From CSP1-8 sp049688015 (GTDB lineage: Bacteria > Desulfobacterota > Deferrimicrobia > Deferrimicrobiales > Deferrimicrobiaceae), in the NCBI GenBank assembly GCA_049688015.1, contig JBAVJZ010000018.1:1-48988 (forward strand): a DNA stretch of 48,988 bases, written 5' to 3'. Position 1 is the stretch's first letter; each line of letters begins with the position of its first letter. Below are positions 34,464-42,575 of this stretch, one piece after another. Below the pieces are notes generated by a model. The model was given only the letters and a program-made list of their open reading frames with translations, made no database searches and had not been told where the DNA came from. A program made the translations under genes and the position numbers.

Positions 34464-35113
34464 CTCTCCTCCAGAGGGGACAACACAATACTTGATTTCG
34501 ATGTCGCCCGCTCGAACCAGTTTCGGATTTCCTTTGCCGAGCTCTCTTCGAGGAGTTTCTCCCTCACCGCCTCCCTCGAGACCTCCTCGGGGCGCACTCC
34601 CGACCGCGCGACCCGGCGCGCGATCTCCCTCTCCACGTCTTCCTCCTTGACGTCGACAAACGTCGAAATGCGCTTCCGGAGAAATTCCCGGACCAGAAGT
34701 CTTCTTGCTACGTAATCCCGGACCTGTTCATCGGAAACCTCCTTCGCACAGGGGAGGAGACATGATTGCATGGCGACGGATGCCTCGGCGACGGCTTTTT
34801 GCAATGCGGTGTTGTCGACCGTCCCCAGCGCCAGCTTTTCCTCCTCCTGCCTGACGAGGGTGTCCGCGATCAACCTGTCCCGGGCCTCCGGGAGGGACAA
34901 CACGACCGGTTCGTCTCCCGGGAAGGCACCGCATGCACGGAGACACGACTCCCGAACCACATCGGAAAGAAAAAGGACTTCCCCGTTCACCGTTGCCGCC
35001 GTGGCCTCGTACAGCTGGTATCTCCCCGTCTCCTTCTCCTGCGCGTTGGCGGGCGAAAAAAGGATCGAGGAAAGTACGCCCCAGGCGAGGATTCCGGAGC
35101 GGATCCGTTTCAC
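34460..35113 (-). CDS. Exported SurA-N-like protein with two CxxxC pairs
   Basis: 217 aa, GTG start in a GTGA overlap with nadC. Residues 1-24 look like a signal peptide ending in ANAQ. The remainder resembles the helical N-terminal domain of SurA/PpiC-type chaperones (TAATVNGEVLFLSDVV, then long charged helices). No parvulin domain is seen. Two unusual pairs, CLRAC (57-61) and CLLPC (118-122), could form disulfides or bind metal. Function unknown; a periplasmic chaperone is a plausible guess. Confidence 0.72.
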   Translation of the reverse strand: MKRIRSGILAWGVLSSILFSPANAQEKETGRYQLYEATAATVNGEVLFLSDVVRESCLRACGAFPGDEPVVLSLPEARDRLIADTLVRQEEEKLALGTVDNTALQKAVAEASVAMQSCLLPCAKEVSDEQVRDYVARRLLVREFLRKRISTFVDVKEEDVEREIARRVARSGVRPEEVSREAVREKLLEESSAKEIRNWFERATSKSSIVLSPLEER

Positions 35114-35934
35114 GGATCGAGCTCGAAGGAGATGTCGAGCGCCGGAGCGGAGTGCGTGAGGGCTCCGATCGAAATCGCAGACACGCCGCCACGTGCGTAT
35201 TCCTCCACGTTCCCCAGGTGAATGCCCCCGGACGCTTCGAGGAGAACCTTCCCCCCATAGCGGTCGACCGCTTCCCGTACCTCCTCGGGAGTCATGTTGT
35301 CCAGAAGCAGCGCGGTCGCACCGGCGTCGACCGCTTCTTCCGCCTGGCCGAGACTTTCCACCTCCACCTCCACCCGGGAGAGATGGTGCACGGCGTTCCG
35401 GGCCGCCGTCACGGCCATGGCGATGCTCCCTGCCGCTCGGATGGCGTTCTCCTTGATGAGTACGCCGTCCGACAGGGAAAAACGGTGGTTGTGCCCGCCG
35501 CCGACCCGCACAGCGTACTTTTCCAATACCCTGAGCAACGGAGTGGTTTTCCGGGTATCCAGAATGCGGGTGCCGTGCGGGCCCACCCGTTCGACGTACG
35601 CTGCAGTTGTCGAGGCGACGCCGGAGAGCCGCTGGAGGAAATTCAGGGCGACCCGTTCCCCGCGGAGGAGCGACGACGCCGTCCCCTCGGCTCTCCCCAC
35701 CTTCATCCCCCGGGACACCCGGGTTCCTTCCCGAAGAAACGTCGCTGCGACCTTCGGGTCGACCTGGCGGAACACCTCGACCGCCACCACCCCGCCGCAG
35801 AAGACTCCCTTGGCCCCGGCGACGAACGAGCCGCGCGCCTTCCCGGAGAAGGAGGAACCGAAGGGATCGCCAAACGGCGCGTCTTCCCGTAGCGCGGCGG
35901 CGACAAGCCCCTTGTATTCAAGACGCGAGATCAC
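35110..35934 (-). CDS. nadC: Nicotinate-nucleotide pyrophosphorylase
   Basis: 274 aa, GTG start overlapping the valS stop (GTGA). Type II PRTase signatures are NFLQRLSGVAS, DTRKTTPLLRVLEKYAVRVG, GGGHNHRFSLSDGVLIKENA and LLEASGGI. It makes nicotinate mononucleotide from quinolinate in NAD synthesis. nadA and nadB are not in this window. Confidence 0.94.
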   Translation of the reverse strand: MISRLEYKGLVAAALREDAPFGDPFGSSFSGKARGSFVAGAKGVFCGGVVAVEVFRQVDPKVAATFLREGTRVSRGMKVGRAEGTASSLLRGERVALNFLQRLSGVASTTAAYVERVGPHGTRILDTRKTTPLLRVLEKYAVRVGGGHNHRFSLSDGVLIKENAIRAAGSIAMAVTAARNAVHHLSRVEVEVESLGQAEEAVDAGATALLLDNMTPEEVREAVDRYGGKVLLEASGGIHLGNVEEYARGGVSAISIGALTHSAPALDISFELDP

Positions 35935-36401
35935 GACAGGTATCGGGTCACCAGGGCAAGGTTCCGGGAAAGGCTTCCGAGCTTCCCCTCGAGCTCCCCC
36001 TTACGGATCCGGTGCGCGTCGACGATGTCCCCGGGGGCGTTCGCCAGGAATTTTTCGTTCCCCAGCTTCGTGCATACGACCGAGTGCTCCGCGTTGGCCT
36101 TGTCGATTTCCTTGCGGAGACGTGAGGCTTCCTTTCGAAAATCGATGAGTCCGGCCAGGGGCAGGCACACCTCGATGTCGTTCACAACGGCTGTGGCATC
36201 CTCGACCGGGATGTATCCGGGCTCCCTGTGCACCACCTTTTCGGCCCTCCCCAGCCGAAGGATGATCTCCTCGTGATCGCGCAGGAACGCAAGATCCTCC
36301 GGCTGTCCCTTCAGGCGAATTTCCACCCTTTTCGCGGGGGGTACATGCAGCTCGCTTCGCATGTTCCGGACGGCGCGAATGACTTCCATGAGATGCCCCA
36401 T
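35931..36401 (-). CDS. valS: Valyl-tRNA synthetase, C-terminal part after an in-frame stop
   Basis: 156 aa from the ATG at 36401, in the same frame as the upstream part and separated from its TAA by one codon (GAC). MGHLMEVIRAVRNMRSELHV continues the anticodon-binding domain; residues about 85-156 are the C-terminal coiled-coil tRNA-binding arm (LAGLIDFRKEASRLRKEIDK). Together with the upstream 724 aa this is a normal-length ValS. The reading frame shows no decay. The ribosome-binding site is weak (GAG about 8 nt upstream), so reinitiation would depend on the upstream stop. See findings. Confidence 0.8.
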   Translation of the reverse strand: MGHLMEVIRAVRNMRSELHVPPAKRVEIRLKGQPEDLAFLRDHEEIILRLGRAEKVVHREPGYIPVEDATAVVNDIEVCLPLAGLIDFRKEASRLRKEIDKANAEHSVVCTKLGNEKFLANAPGDIVDAHRIRKGELEGKLGSLSRNLALVTRYLS

Positions 36402-36404
36402 GTC

Positions 36405-38579
36405 TTACTCGATATCGACATCGGTTCGGTCCGGGTCGGCCACCGGATACCGTTCCGTCAGGATACTTTCCCGCTCCCCCGGCAGCGAATGCCAGATCTC
36501 TTCGGTGAGAAACGGCAGGAAGGGGTGGGATAACCTGAGAATCATCTCGAATACGTACAACAGCACTGCGCACTGACGCTCCCGCATCTCCGCGGGCGCA
36601 TCCGGCTGGAGCGAGGGCTTGATCATCTCCAGGTACCAATCGCAGAACTCGTGCCAGGTGAACTGGTAGAACGCCGAACTCGCCTCGTTGAATCGATACT
36701 CCTCGATTCCTTTCCGGATCTCGTCGATTACCCGCTGCAGGCGGGACAGGATCCAGCGGTCCGCGGCGGACTGCTCCGAAGGGAGGGCTCTCACGGTGTT
36801 GTCGTCCGCGTGCATCCGGACGAACCTGCCTGCCTGGAAAAGCTTGTTCATGAAGTTTCGGTACCCTTCGAGGCGTTCGTCGGACATCCGGATGTCCCGG
36901 CCCTGGGCGGCGAGCGCAAGGAGCGTGAACCGAAAAGCATCGGTTCCATAGCGCTCCATCAGGTCGAGCGGATCGATGACGTTGCCGCGGGTCTTGCTCA
37001 TCTTCTCCCCTTTCGGATCCCGGACGAGCGCATGGATCACCACGTCGCGGAAGGGAGCCTTCCCCGTGAACTCGATCCCCATCATCATCATCCTTGCTAC
37101 CCAGAAAAAAAGGATGTCGAACCCCGTGACGAGCGCGGAGGTGGGGTAATACCGGGAAAGATCCTCGGTCCGGTCCGGCCACCCCAGCGTCGAGAAGGGC
37201 CACAGCCCGGAGGAGAACCACGTGTCCAGCACATCCTCTTCCCGGTGGAGGTTGTCCGACCCGCAGGAAGAACACCGGTCCGGCGCGTCGACTTCCACCA
37301 TCGTCAGCCCGCAGGCGGTACAGTGGTAGGCGGGAATCCGGTGCCCCCACCAGATCTGGCGGGAAATGCACCAGTCCCGGATGTTCTCCATCCAGTCGAA
37401 ATAGGTCCGTTCCCAGTTCGGTGGAATGATCCGGGTCTCTCCCGACCGAACGGCGCGGATCGCGGGTTCGGCAAGGGGTTTCGTCTTGACGAACCACTGG
37501 ATGCTTTCGGTGGGTTCGACAACCGTCTTGCACCGATAGCAATGGCCTACGTTGTGGAGGTACTGCTCCTCCTTGATGAGGATCCCTTCTTTCCGTAGGC
37601 ATTCGAGAACCGCTTCGCGGCAGGCAAACCGGTCCATTCCCGTGAACGACCCGGCCTCGTCCGTCATCATTCCCGCATCGTCGATAACCCGTACAGCGGG
37701 CAGACCATGCCGTTTTGCCACCTCGAAGTCGTTCGGGTCATGCGCAGGCGTGATCTTCACGGCGCCGGTTCCGAATGCGGGGTCCACCATCTCGTCGGAA
37801 AGCAGGGGGATAGGGCGGTTCATGAGGGGAAGACGCAACGTCACGCCGATCCTGCCCGCGTATCGCTCGTCCCCCGGGTGCACTGCCACCGCAGTGTCTC
37901 CCAGCATCGTTTCGGGGCGGGTCGTTGCCACCACCACGCTTTGCGTCCCCGAAAGCTCCGGATACCGGATGTAATACAGCCCCCCTTTTGTCTCCACGTG
38001 CGCAACCTCGAGGTCAGAGAGCGCCGTATGGCACCGGGGGCACCAGTTGATGATGTAACGGCCGCGATAGATGAGCCCCTTGCGGTGAAGCAGAACGAAT
38101 GCTTCCCGTACCGCGCGGGACAATCCCTCGTCCATCGTGAACCGCTCCCGGCTCCAGTCGCATGCCGCACCCAGCCGCTTGAGCTGATTCAGGATGGCCC
38201 CGCCGCTTTCCTCCTTCCACTTCCAGACCCGTTCCTCGAATTTTTCCCTCCCCAGCGACTGCCGGTCGACCCCCTCGCCCGCGAGCAGGCGCTCGACCAC
38301 GTTCTGGGTGGCGATTCCCGCGTGATCGGTTCCCGGGAGCCAGAGCACGTTTTTTCCGAGCATCCGGTGGTAGCGGATAAGTACGTCCTGGAGAGTCACG
38401 TTGAGTGCATGCCCCATGTGAAGAGAGCCGGTGACGTTCGGGGGCGGGATGACAATACAGTAGGAATCGCCCGGAGAGGCGGGATCCGCACGAAAGAGGG
38501 ACAGCTCTTCCCAGTAGCGGTACCACTTCGACTCGGCAACGGCCGGGTCGTACGATTTTTCCTGATCCCTAGCTTCCAT
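36405..38579 (-). CDS. valS: Valyl-tRNA synthetase, N-terminal part ending at an in-frame TAA
   Basis: 724 aa from the ATG at 38579. The HIGH motif is HMGH (54-57) and KMSKT is at 526-530. The CP1 editing domain covers about 205-345. Zinc-type Cys pairs occur at CPRC, CYRC, CTAC and CSSC. The anticodon-binding domain begins about 600 and is cut at codon 725 by TAA at 36407-36405. ValS charges tRNA-Val and is normally essential. A nonsense mutation, an assembly error or a functional split are the options. Confidence 0.9.
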   Translation of the reverse strand: MEARDQEKSYDPAVAESKWYRYWEELSLFRADPASPGDSYCIVIPPPNVTGSLHMGHALNVTLQDVLIRYHRMLGKNVLWLPGTDHAGIATQNVVERLLAGEGVDRQSLGREKFEERVWKWKEESGGAILNQLKRLGAACDWSRERFTMDEGLSRAVREAFVLLHRKGLIYRGRYIINWCPRCHTALSDLEVAHVETKGGLYYIRYPELSGTQSVVVATTRPETMLGDTAVAVHPGDERYAGRIGVTLRLPLMNRPIPLLSDEMVDPAFGTGAVKITPAHDPNDFEVAKRHGLPAVRVIDDAGMMTDEAGSFTGMDRFACREAVLECLRKEGILIKEEQYLHNVGHCYRCKTVVEPTESIQWFVKTKPLAEPAIRAVRSGETRIIPPNWERTYFDWMENIRDWCISRQIWWGHRIPAYHCTACGLTMVEVDAPDRCSSCGSDNLHREEDVLDTWFSSGLWPFSTLGWPDRTEDLSRYYPTSALVTGFDILFFWVARMMMMGIEFTGKAPFRDVVIHALVRDPKGEKMSKTRGNVIDPLDLMERYGTDAFRFTLLALAAQGRDIRMSDERLEGYRNFMNKLFQAGRFVRMHADDNTVRALPSEQSAADRWILSRLQRVIDEIRKGIEEYRFNEASSAFYQFTWHEFCDWYLEMIKPSLQPDAPAEMRERQCAVLLYVFEMILRLSHPFLPFLTEEIWHSLPGERESILTERYPVADPDRTDVDIE

Positions 38580-38606
38580 GCGTGTTCGCCTCAATACCCG
38601 TATAAT

Positions 38607-38643
38607 TCGCGGGAGGGCCGGAGTCGTACCGGTCTTCCCGCGA
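38607..38643 (-). other. Hairpin between the receiver gene and valS
   Basis: An 8-bp perfect stem TCGCGGGA / TCCCGCGA encloses a smaller CCGG / CCGG pair. It lies in the 108-nt gap between the receiver-protein stop and the valS ATG. Only AATTAT follows, so it is at best a poor terminator. No T-box motif is present. Confidence 0.4.
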
Positions 38644-38688
38644 GCGATTTTTCCTTGCGGTAGGGGTTCGCCTCCCGGCGGGGTGACT

Positions 38689-39891
38689 TCAGGAAGATTC
38701 CTTCCCGGCTTGCTCGCGTATCCGGGCGATCTCCTCCCGGATAAGCGCTTCCGTGGTGGCCGGAACCACCTCCCACACCACGGCCTCCACGGACTCCCGG
38801 ATCCTCTCGGTGAACTCCTTCGTGAGGTTCTCCATCATTTCCCACATGACCTTTTCCACGATTTCCCCTGCCACCTTCTCGAAGATCTCCTGCGCCCGTG
38901 CGGCGAACAGTTCCCGGAATTCCGCTTCTCCGGGAAGTGGTCCCGGGGGGGGGGAAGAGGACGAATTCTCGGGTACCGCATCGGCGGATACGTTTTCCGA
39001 AGCAACGAAAGGAGGGGAAACCATTGTTTCTTCCGGAGGAACCAACTCGGAAACCTCGCCTTCCGGCACTTCTATTCCTTCCAGCAAATCGATCTCCTCC
39101 AGATCCTCGACCTCCTCGATCGCCGGAGTGATATCGGTGACGGCGCCCGGTGAGTCGTCGAACCCGAGATCCCCGATGTGCTCTTCCGTCAGGAATATCT
39201 GTTCCTTCTCCCCCTCGGAAGGGTCGGTCTCGTTCGACTCTTCCTGCCCTATGGCATCCGGTTCCGTGGGTATCTCCTCCCTTTCCGTTTCCCCCTCGAT
39301 ATCCTCGAGGGACACATCGAAATCTCCCAGAGACAAGGTGCCCTCGACGCCTCCGGCGGAAGTTGTCGCCATTCCGGCAAGATCTTCCTCACCCGCCACC
39401 CGGGTCCCGGAAGGTGTCCCCGCATCCTCCTCCATTTCGCTCAAAACATCGCTGAAATCCCAGGGTTCCTCCGCGGAAGAGGAGACATCTTCCTTGTCCT
39501 CGGGCACCGGAGCAGGCTCTTCCTTGCCCCGGAGCAGGGTTTCTACCTTGTCAATCAGTTCCTGGGATTCGAATGGCTTGAACAGGACCCCGGCCGCCCC
39601 ACAACTCTGAAACCTCTCCTCGTTGAAGGGAGCCAGCGTCCCGGCGAGGACGAGCACGGGGATCGGCGGGCTCGTCTCGCCCCCCCCCAATTCGGCGGCC
39701 ACATCGAACGCGTCCTTCCCAGGGAGGGACACATCGGCAACCACGAGGTCGGGGGAGATCTCCTTCGCAAGCCGGATCGCGTCGTTCCCGTTGTCGACCA
39801 CGGTGAGAGAGATTCCGGTTTGCTTCAGAGAAAGTTCGAAAACTTTCTGGATGGTGAGGCTGTCCTCAGCGAGCAGTAGCTTGGCGGCCAT
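38689..39891 (-). CDS. Receiver-domain protein with acidic linker and paired C-terminal helices
   Basis: 400 aa. Residues 1-118 are an intact CheY-like receiver with Asp53 as phosphoacceptor (VVADVSLPG), Thr85 and Lys105. About 119-320 are a disordered acidic linker rich in Glu, Asp, Ser and Pro. About 325-396 are amphipathic helices containing two copies of a WE-based motif, VMWEMM (Trp350) and VVWEVVP (Trp373), 23 residues apart. There is no DNA-binding or enzymatic output domain. Proteins with this layout occur in Desulfuromonadia-like bacteria and may act by protein-protein contact; the partner is unknown. It follows rnr by 24 nt. Confidence 0.82.
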   Translation of the reverse strand: MAAKLLLAEDSLTIQKVFELSLKQTGISLTVVDNGNDAIRLAKEISPDLVVADVSLPGKDAFDVAAELGGGETSPPIPVLVLAGTLAPFNEERFQSCGAAGVLFKPFESQELIDKVETLLRGKEEPAPVPEDKEDVSSSAEEPWDFSDVLSEMEEDAGTPSGTRVAGEEDLAGMATTSAGGVEGTLSLGDFDVSLEDIEGETEREEIPTEPDAIGQEESNETDPSEGEKEQIFLTEEHIGDLGFDDSPGAVTDITPAIEEVEDLEEIDLLEGIEVPEGEVSELVPPEETMVSPPFVASENVSADAVPENSSSSPPPGPLPGEAEFRELFAARAQEIFEKVAGEIVEKVMWEMMENLTKEFTERIRESVEAVVWEVVPATTEALIREEIARIREQAGKESS

Positions 39892-39915
39892 AGTCCCTCC
39901 AAATTCTCCCTTATT

Positions 39916-42144
39916 TTAGAGAGAATCCGGAAGTTTTTCAACGAAAAGGAAGTCGATTTCCCCGCGGTCGACATCCGTCCGCCGCAATCGCACGAGCAGC
40001 CGGTCTCCCGGGGATAGCCTTCGCTTTCGAACGATGCCCTGCCACTCCCCCCGATCCGCTGCATAGCGATATTCGTCGTCCCGCAGGGTAGAGATCGCAA
40101 CGAACCCTTCCACAAAGCAGTCGTCGAGTTCCACGTAGAATCCGTACCCGGTGACGGAAGTGATGAACCCGGGAAACGTCTCTCCCGCCCGGGAGGAGAG
40201 ATACAGCGCTTTCGCACGCTGATCCAGATCGCGCTCCGCCTCCATTGCCTTTCGCTCCCGTCCGCTCAGGTGCGCCCCCATCTCCTGCCCGGAAGCAGAG
40301 ACTATTTTCACATAGGGGGCGTATTCCCTGTCCCCCAGCGACGCTTTGAGTACCCGGTGGAGGATGAGGTCGGGATAGCGGCGGATCGGAGAGGTGAAAT
40401 GGGTATACCGGGAGAGGGCGAGCCCAAAATGCCCTGCCGTCTCCGGGCCGTATCGCGCAAGCATCAGGCTGCGGAGCAGAAGCATGTTGATATGCCTCTC
40501 GTACTTCCCTCCGCGGGCCGCCGTGGCCCACGCTTGCAGGCGGGAGGAGATGTCCCGGTCCTTCGTCGATGGAACCGTCATGAGGATCCTCGCCGCGGCC
40601 TCCTCGAATTCCTCCACCCGGTCTTCCGCAGGCTGCTCATGGAGCCGGAAAAGGAGCGGCATGTTCCGGGAGGACAGGAACTCGGCCACCGCGGTATTCG
40701 CCAGAAGCATGAATTCCTCGATCAGCCGGTGGGATTCCCATCGGGGTACCCCTGCCACTCGCCGGGGGAGACCGTCCCGCACAAAGATCTTCGTCTCCGG
40801 GAGATCGAGATCCAGTGCTCCCCGGCCGAGGCGGGCACGCGTCAGCCGTTTCGCTACCATCTCCATTTGCCGGAGCATCTTCCCGATCTCCCCCCGGATT
40901 TTCTCCCGCCCCCTCCCGGTTCCTTGCCGGCCAAGGAAAGTATGCACGTCGTCATAGGTAAGCCGTGCCCTGCTCCGGATGACGGAGAGATAGAAGGAGG
41001 CCGGCTTCGGCCTCCCCTGCTCATGGAAGGGGATATCCACGGTGACCGTAAGCCGGTTGACCCCCGGCTTCAGGCTGCATACGCCTTCCGAGAGGGACGG
41101 AGGCAGCATCGGAATGCACCGGTCGGGGAAATATACGCTCGTTCCCCGTTCCCAGGCGTCCCGGTCGATGTGACCTCCCGCCGGGACGTAGTGGGAAACG
41201 TCGGCAATGGCGACGAGAAGGCGGTCGCGCCCCCGGTCGCGGACGAGGCACACCGCGTCGTCGAAATCCCTGGCGTCCTCCCCGTCGATCGTGACGAACG
41301 GCATCTCCCGCTGGTCGACCCGCGGAAGTCTATTCGATTCGCTTCCCTTCTTTTTTGCTCCCGCAAAGCGGACCGACGGCGGGATCCGACTCGCTTCCTC
41401 CATTGCCTCTTCGGAAAAAGCCGCAGGCAGACCCCTCGCCGATGTGACGGCAAGGGTCAGAGTCTCCATCGTGTGGCTCTCCCCGAGGAGACGCACAATC
41501 CTTGCGTGCCCTTCCTTTCCAGCCGAAGGGTATTCGGCGATTTCCGCCAGGACGAGCTCCCCCGGAACGGGATCAAGGCCGTCCGGCACCTCCGCGGGGA
41601 GAAGGAGATCCGCCTCACGGTCGCGTAAACGGATGAGCGGGCGTTTTCCTGCCGTGGTGTAACGGCCGACGAATTCCCTCATGCCCCGTTCTACGATGCG
41701 GATGATTCTCCCGTACGGGGGAGCACCCCCGCGGCGCTTCTCCAGCCGGACGAGCACGCGGTCCTTGGGCAGGGCACCGGATAGGGCGGTCCTGGGAATT
41801 CGGATCGCGGGTTCACCGGGAGAATCCGTGATGACGATGGATCTTCCCTCTCTCGTCATACGCAAGCGTCCTTCCCGCTGGACCTCCCTCCTTCCCTTTT
41901 CCCCTTCGTCTCTGCGCAGGTCGCGGAAGCCCGCCGCTTTCCCTCTTGCGGGCATGCGCGGGAACTTTCCACCTTTTTCCCGCCCTCTTCTCTCCCCGAG
42001 GCTTTTCAGCGCCGCCCGGAACCCCCTTCGTTCGCCCTTTGCGACGCCCGCAGCGCGGTACCAGTCCCGGATGGAGGACATGCGATCGCGCAGGCCGTCC
42101 GCGTTCTTACGCAGCCACGTTTCCCAGAACTCCTGGCGCCGCAA
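39916..42144 (-). CDS. rnr: Ribonuclease R
   Basis: 742 aa, TTG start with AGGGGGAA about five nt upstream. A basic N-terminal region and cold-shock-like domains (about 95-260) precede the RNB nuclease domain (about 275-600), with catalytic acids in IDGEDARDFDDAV (286-298). A C-terminal S1 domain covers about 655-735. RNase R degrades structured RNA 3'-5' and acts in rRNA and tmRNA turnover. The TTG lies close to and divergent from the tRNA-Leu promoter. Confidence 0.94.
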   Translation of the reverse strand: MRRQEFWETWLRKNADGLRDRMSSIRDWYRAAGVAKGERRGFRAALKSLGERRGREKGGKFPRMPARGKAAGFRDLRRDEGEKGRREVQREGRLRMTREGRSIVITDSPGEPAIRIPRTALSGALPKDRVLVRLEKRRGGAPPYGRIIRIVERGMREFVGRYTTAGKRPLIRLRDREADLLLPAEVPDGLDPVPGELVLAEIAEYPSAGKEGHARIVRLLGESHTMETLTLAVTSARGLPAAFSEEAMEEASRIPPSVRFAGAKKKGSESNRLPRVDQREMPFVTIDGEDARDFDDAVCLVRDRGRDRLLVAIADVSHYVPAGGHIDRDAWERGTSVYFPDRCIPMLPPSLSEGVCSLKPGVNRLTVTVDIPFHEQGRPKPASFYLSVIRSRARLTYDDVHTFLGRQGTGRGREKIRGEIGKMLRQMEMVAKRLTRARLGRGALDLDLPETKIFVRDGLPRRVAGVPRWESHRLIEEFMLLANTAVAEFLSSRNMPLLFRLHEQPAEDRVEEFEEAAARILMTVPSTKDRDISSRLQAWATAARGGKYERHINMLLLRSLMLARYGPETAGHFGLALSRYTHFTSPIRRYPDLILHRVLKASLGDREYAPYVKIVSASGQEMGAHLSGRERKAMEAERDLDQRAKALYLSSRAGETFPGFITSVTGYGFYVELDDCFVEGFVAISTLRDDEYRYAADRGEWQGIVRKRRLSPGDRLLVRLRRTDVDRGEIDFLFVEKLPDSL

Positions 42145-42198
42145 CCGTATTCCCCCTTTCCGCTCCCACGGGATCCCACCGGCAGGGAAACTTTCCCG

Positions 42199-42226
42199 TT
42201 GCCCGCAGAACGACCTTTGCTATAAT
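42199..42226 (+). promoter_or_regulatory. Promoter of tRNA-Leu
   Basis: TTGCCC (42199-42204), 16-bp spacer and a perfect TATAAT (42221-42226), preceded by TGC so that it is also an extended -10. The predicted start near 42233 lies about 15 nt before the mature tRNA. Confidence 0.8.
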
Positions 42227-42247
42227 TCTATTTTCCGCGTTCCGGAT

Positions 42248-42334
42248 GCCGAAGTGGCGGAACTGGCAGACGCGCTAGATTCAGGGTCTAGTGTGGGCAA
42301 CCACGTGGGGGTTCAAATCCCCCCTTCGGCACCA
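42248..42334 (+). tRNA. tRNA-Leu (anticodon CAG)
   Basis: 87 nt with an encoded CCA. Acceptor arm GCCGAAG pairs with CTTCGGC. The anticodon stem CTAGA / TCTAG holds the loop TTCAGGG with anticodon CAG. A long variable arm (TGTGGGCAACCACG), as in class II tRNAs, and a T-arm GGGGGTTCAAATCCCCC complete the cloverleaf. Confidence 0.98.
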
Positions 42335-42344
42335 AATAAGAATC

Positions 42345-42380
42345 AAAGGGTTACGTGATTTCACAACGTAGCCCTTTTTT
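42345..42380 (+). terminator. Intrinsic terminator of tRNA-Leu
   Basis: Twelve-pair stem AAAGGGTTACGT / ACGTAGCCCTTT (one T-G wobble) around a 9-nt loop, running into six T. It begins 11 nt after the CCA end. Confidence 0.93.
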
Positions 42381-42383
42381 CTT

Positions 42384-42575
42384 GTCCGCTGTAGGATGTG
42401 CTAGTTTTGTGCGAGTTCCAGTCAGGAATATGTTCGATCGCACGTACGCGGCTCGGTATTCTCGCCATAGTCCACCTCATGCTGGTGGTCTGCCAAGTTA
42501 CTCCCGGGGAAGGTGGTGCAGGGAGATCCTCTTCTCGCTCGGCCGGCCTATCAATCCCCGGAATGTATATGCCAT
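42384..42575. other. Gap between the tRNA-Leu terminator and the lipoprotein gene
   Basis: About 190 bases of intermediate base composition with no supported gene. Short frames on both strands are open but match no family that I recognise. Its position at a tRNA 3' end makes a decayed integration site possible, yet no integrase motif is readable. Confidence 0.35.

Noticed and set aside
36405..36407. Recoding of the valS TAA as selenocysteine or pyrrolysine
   Set aside because: Those use TGA and TAG. TAA has no such decoding, and neither residue is expected here in ValS.
38580..38688. T-box riboswitch in the valS leader
   Set aside because: The hairpin lacks the conserved T-box and specifier features, and the space is too short.
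42384..42575. Integrase remnant next to tRNA-Leu
   Set aside because: Translations in all frames show no tyrosine-recombinase motifs; composition is mixed and frames are short.
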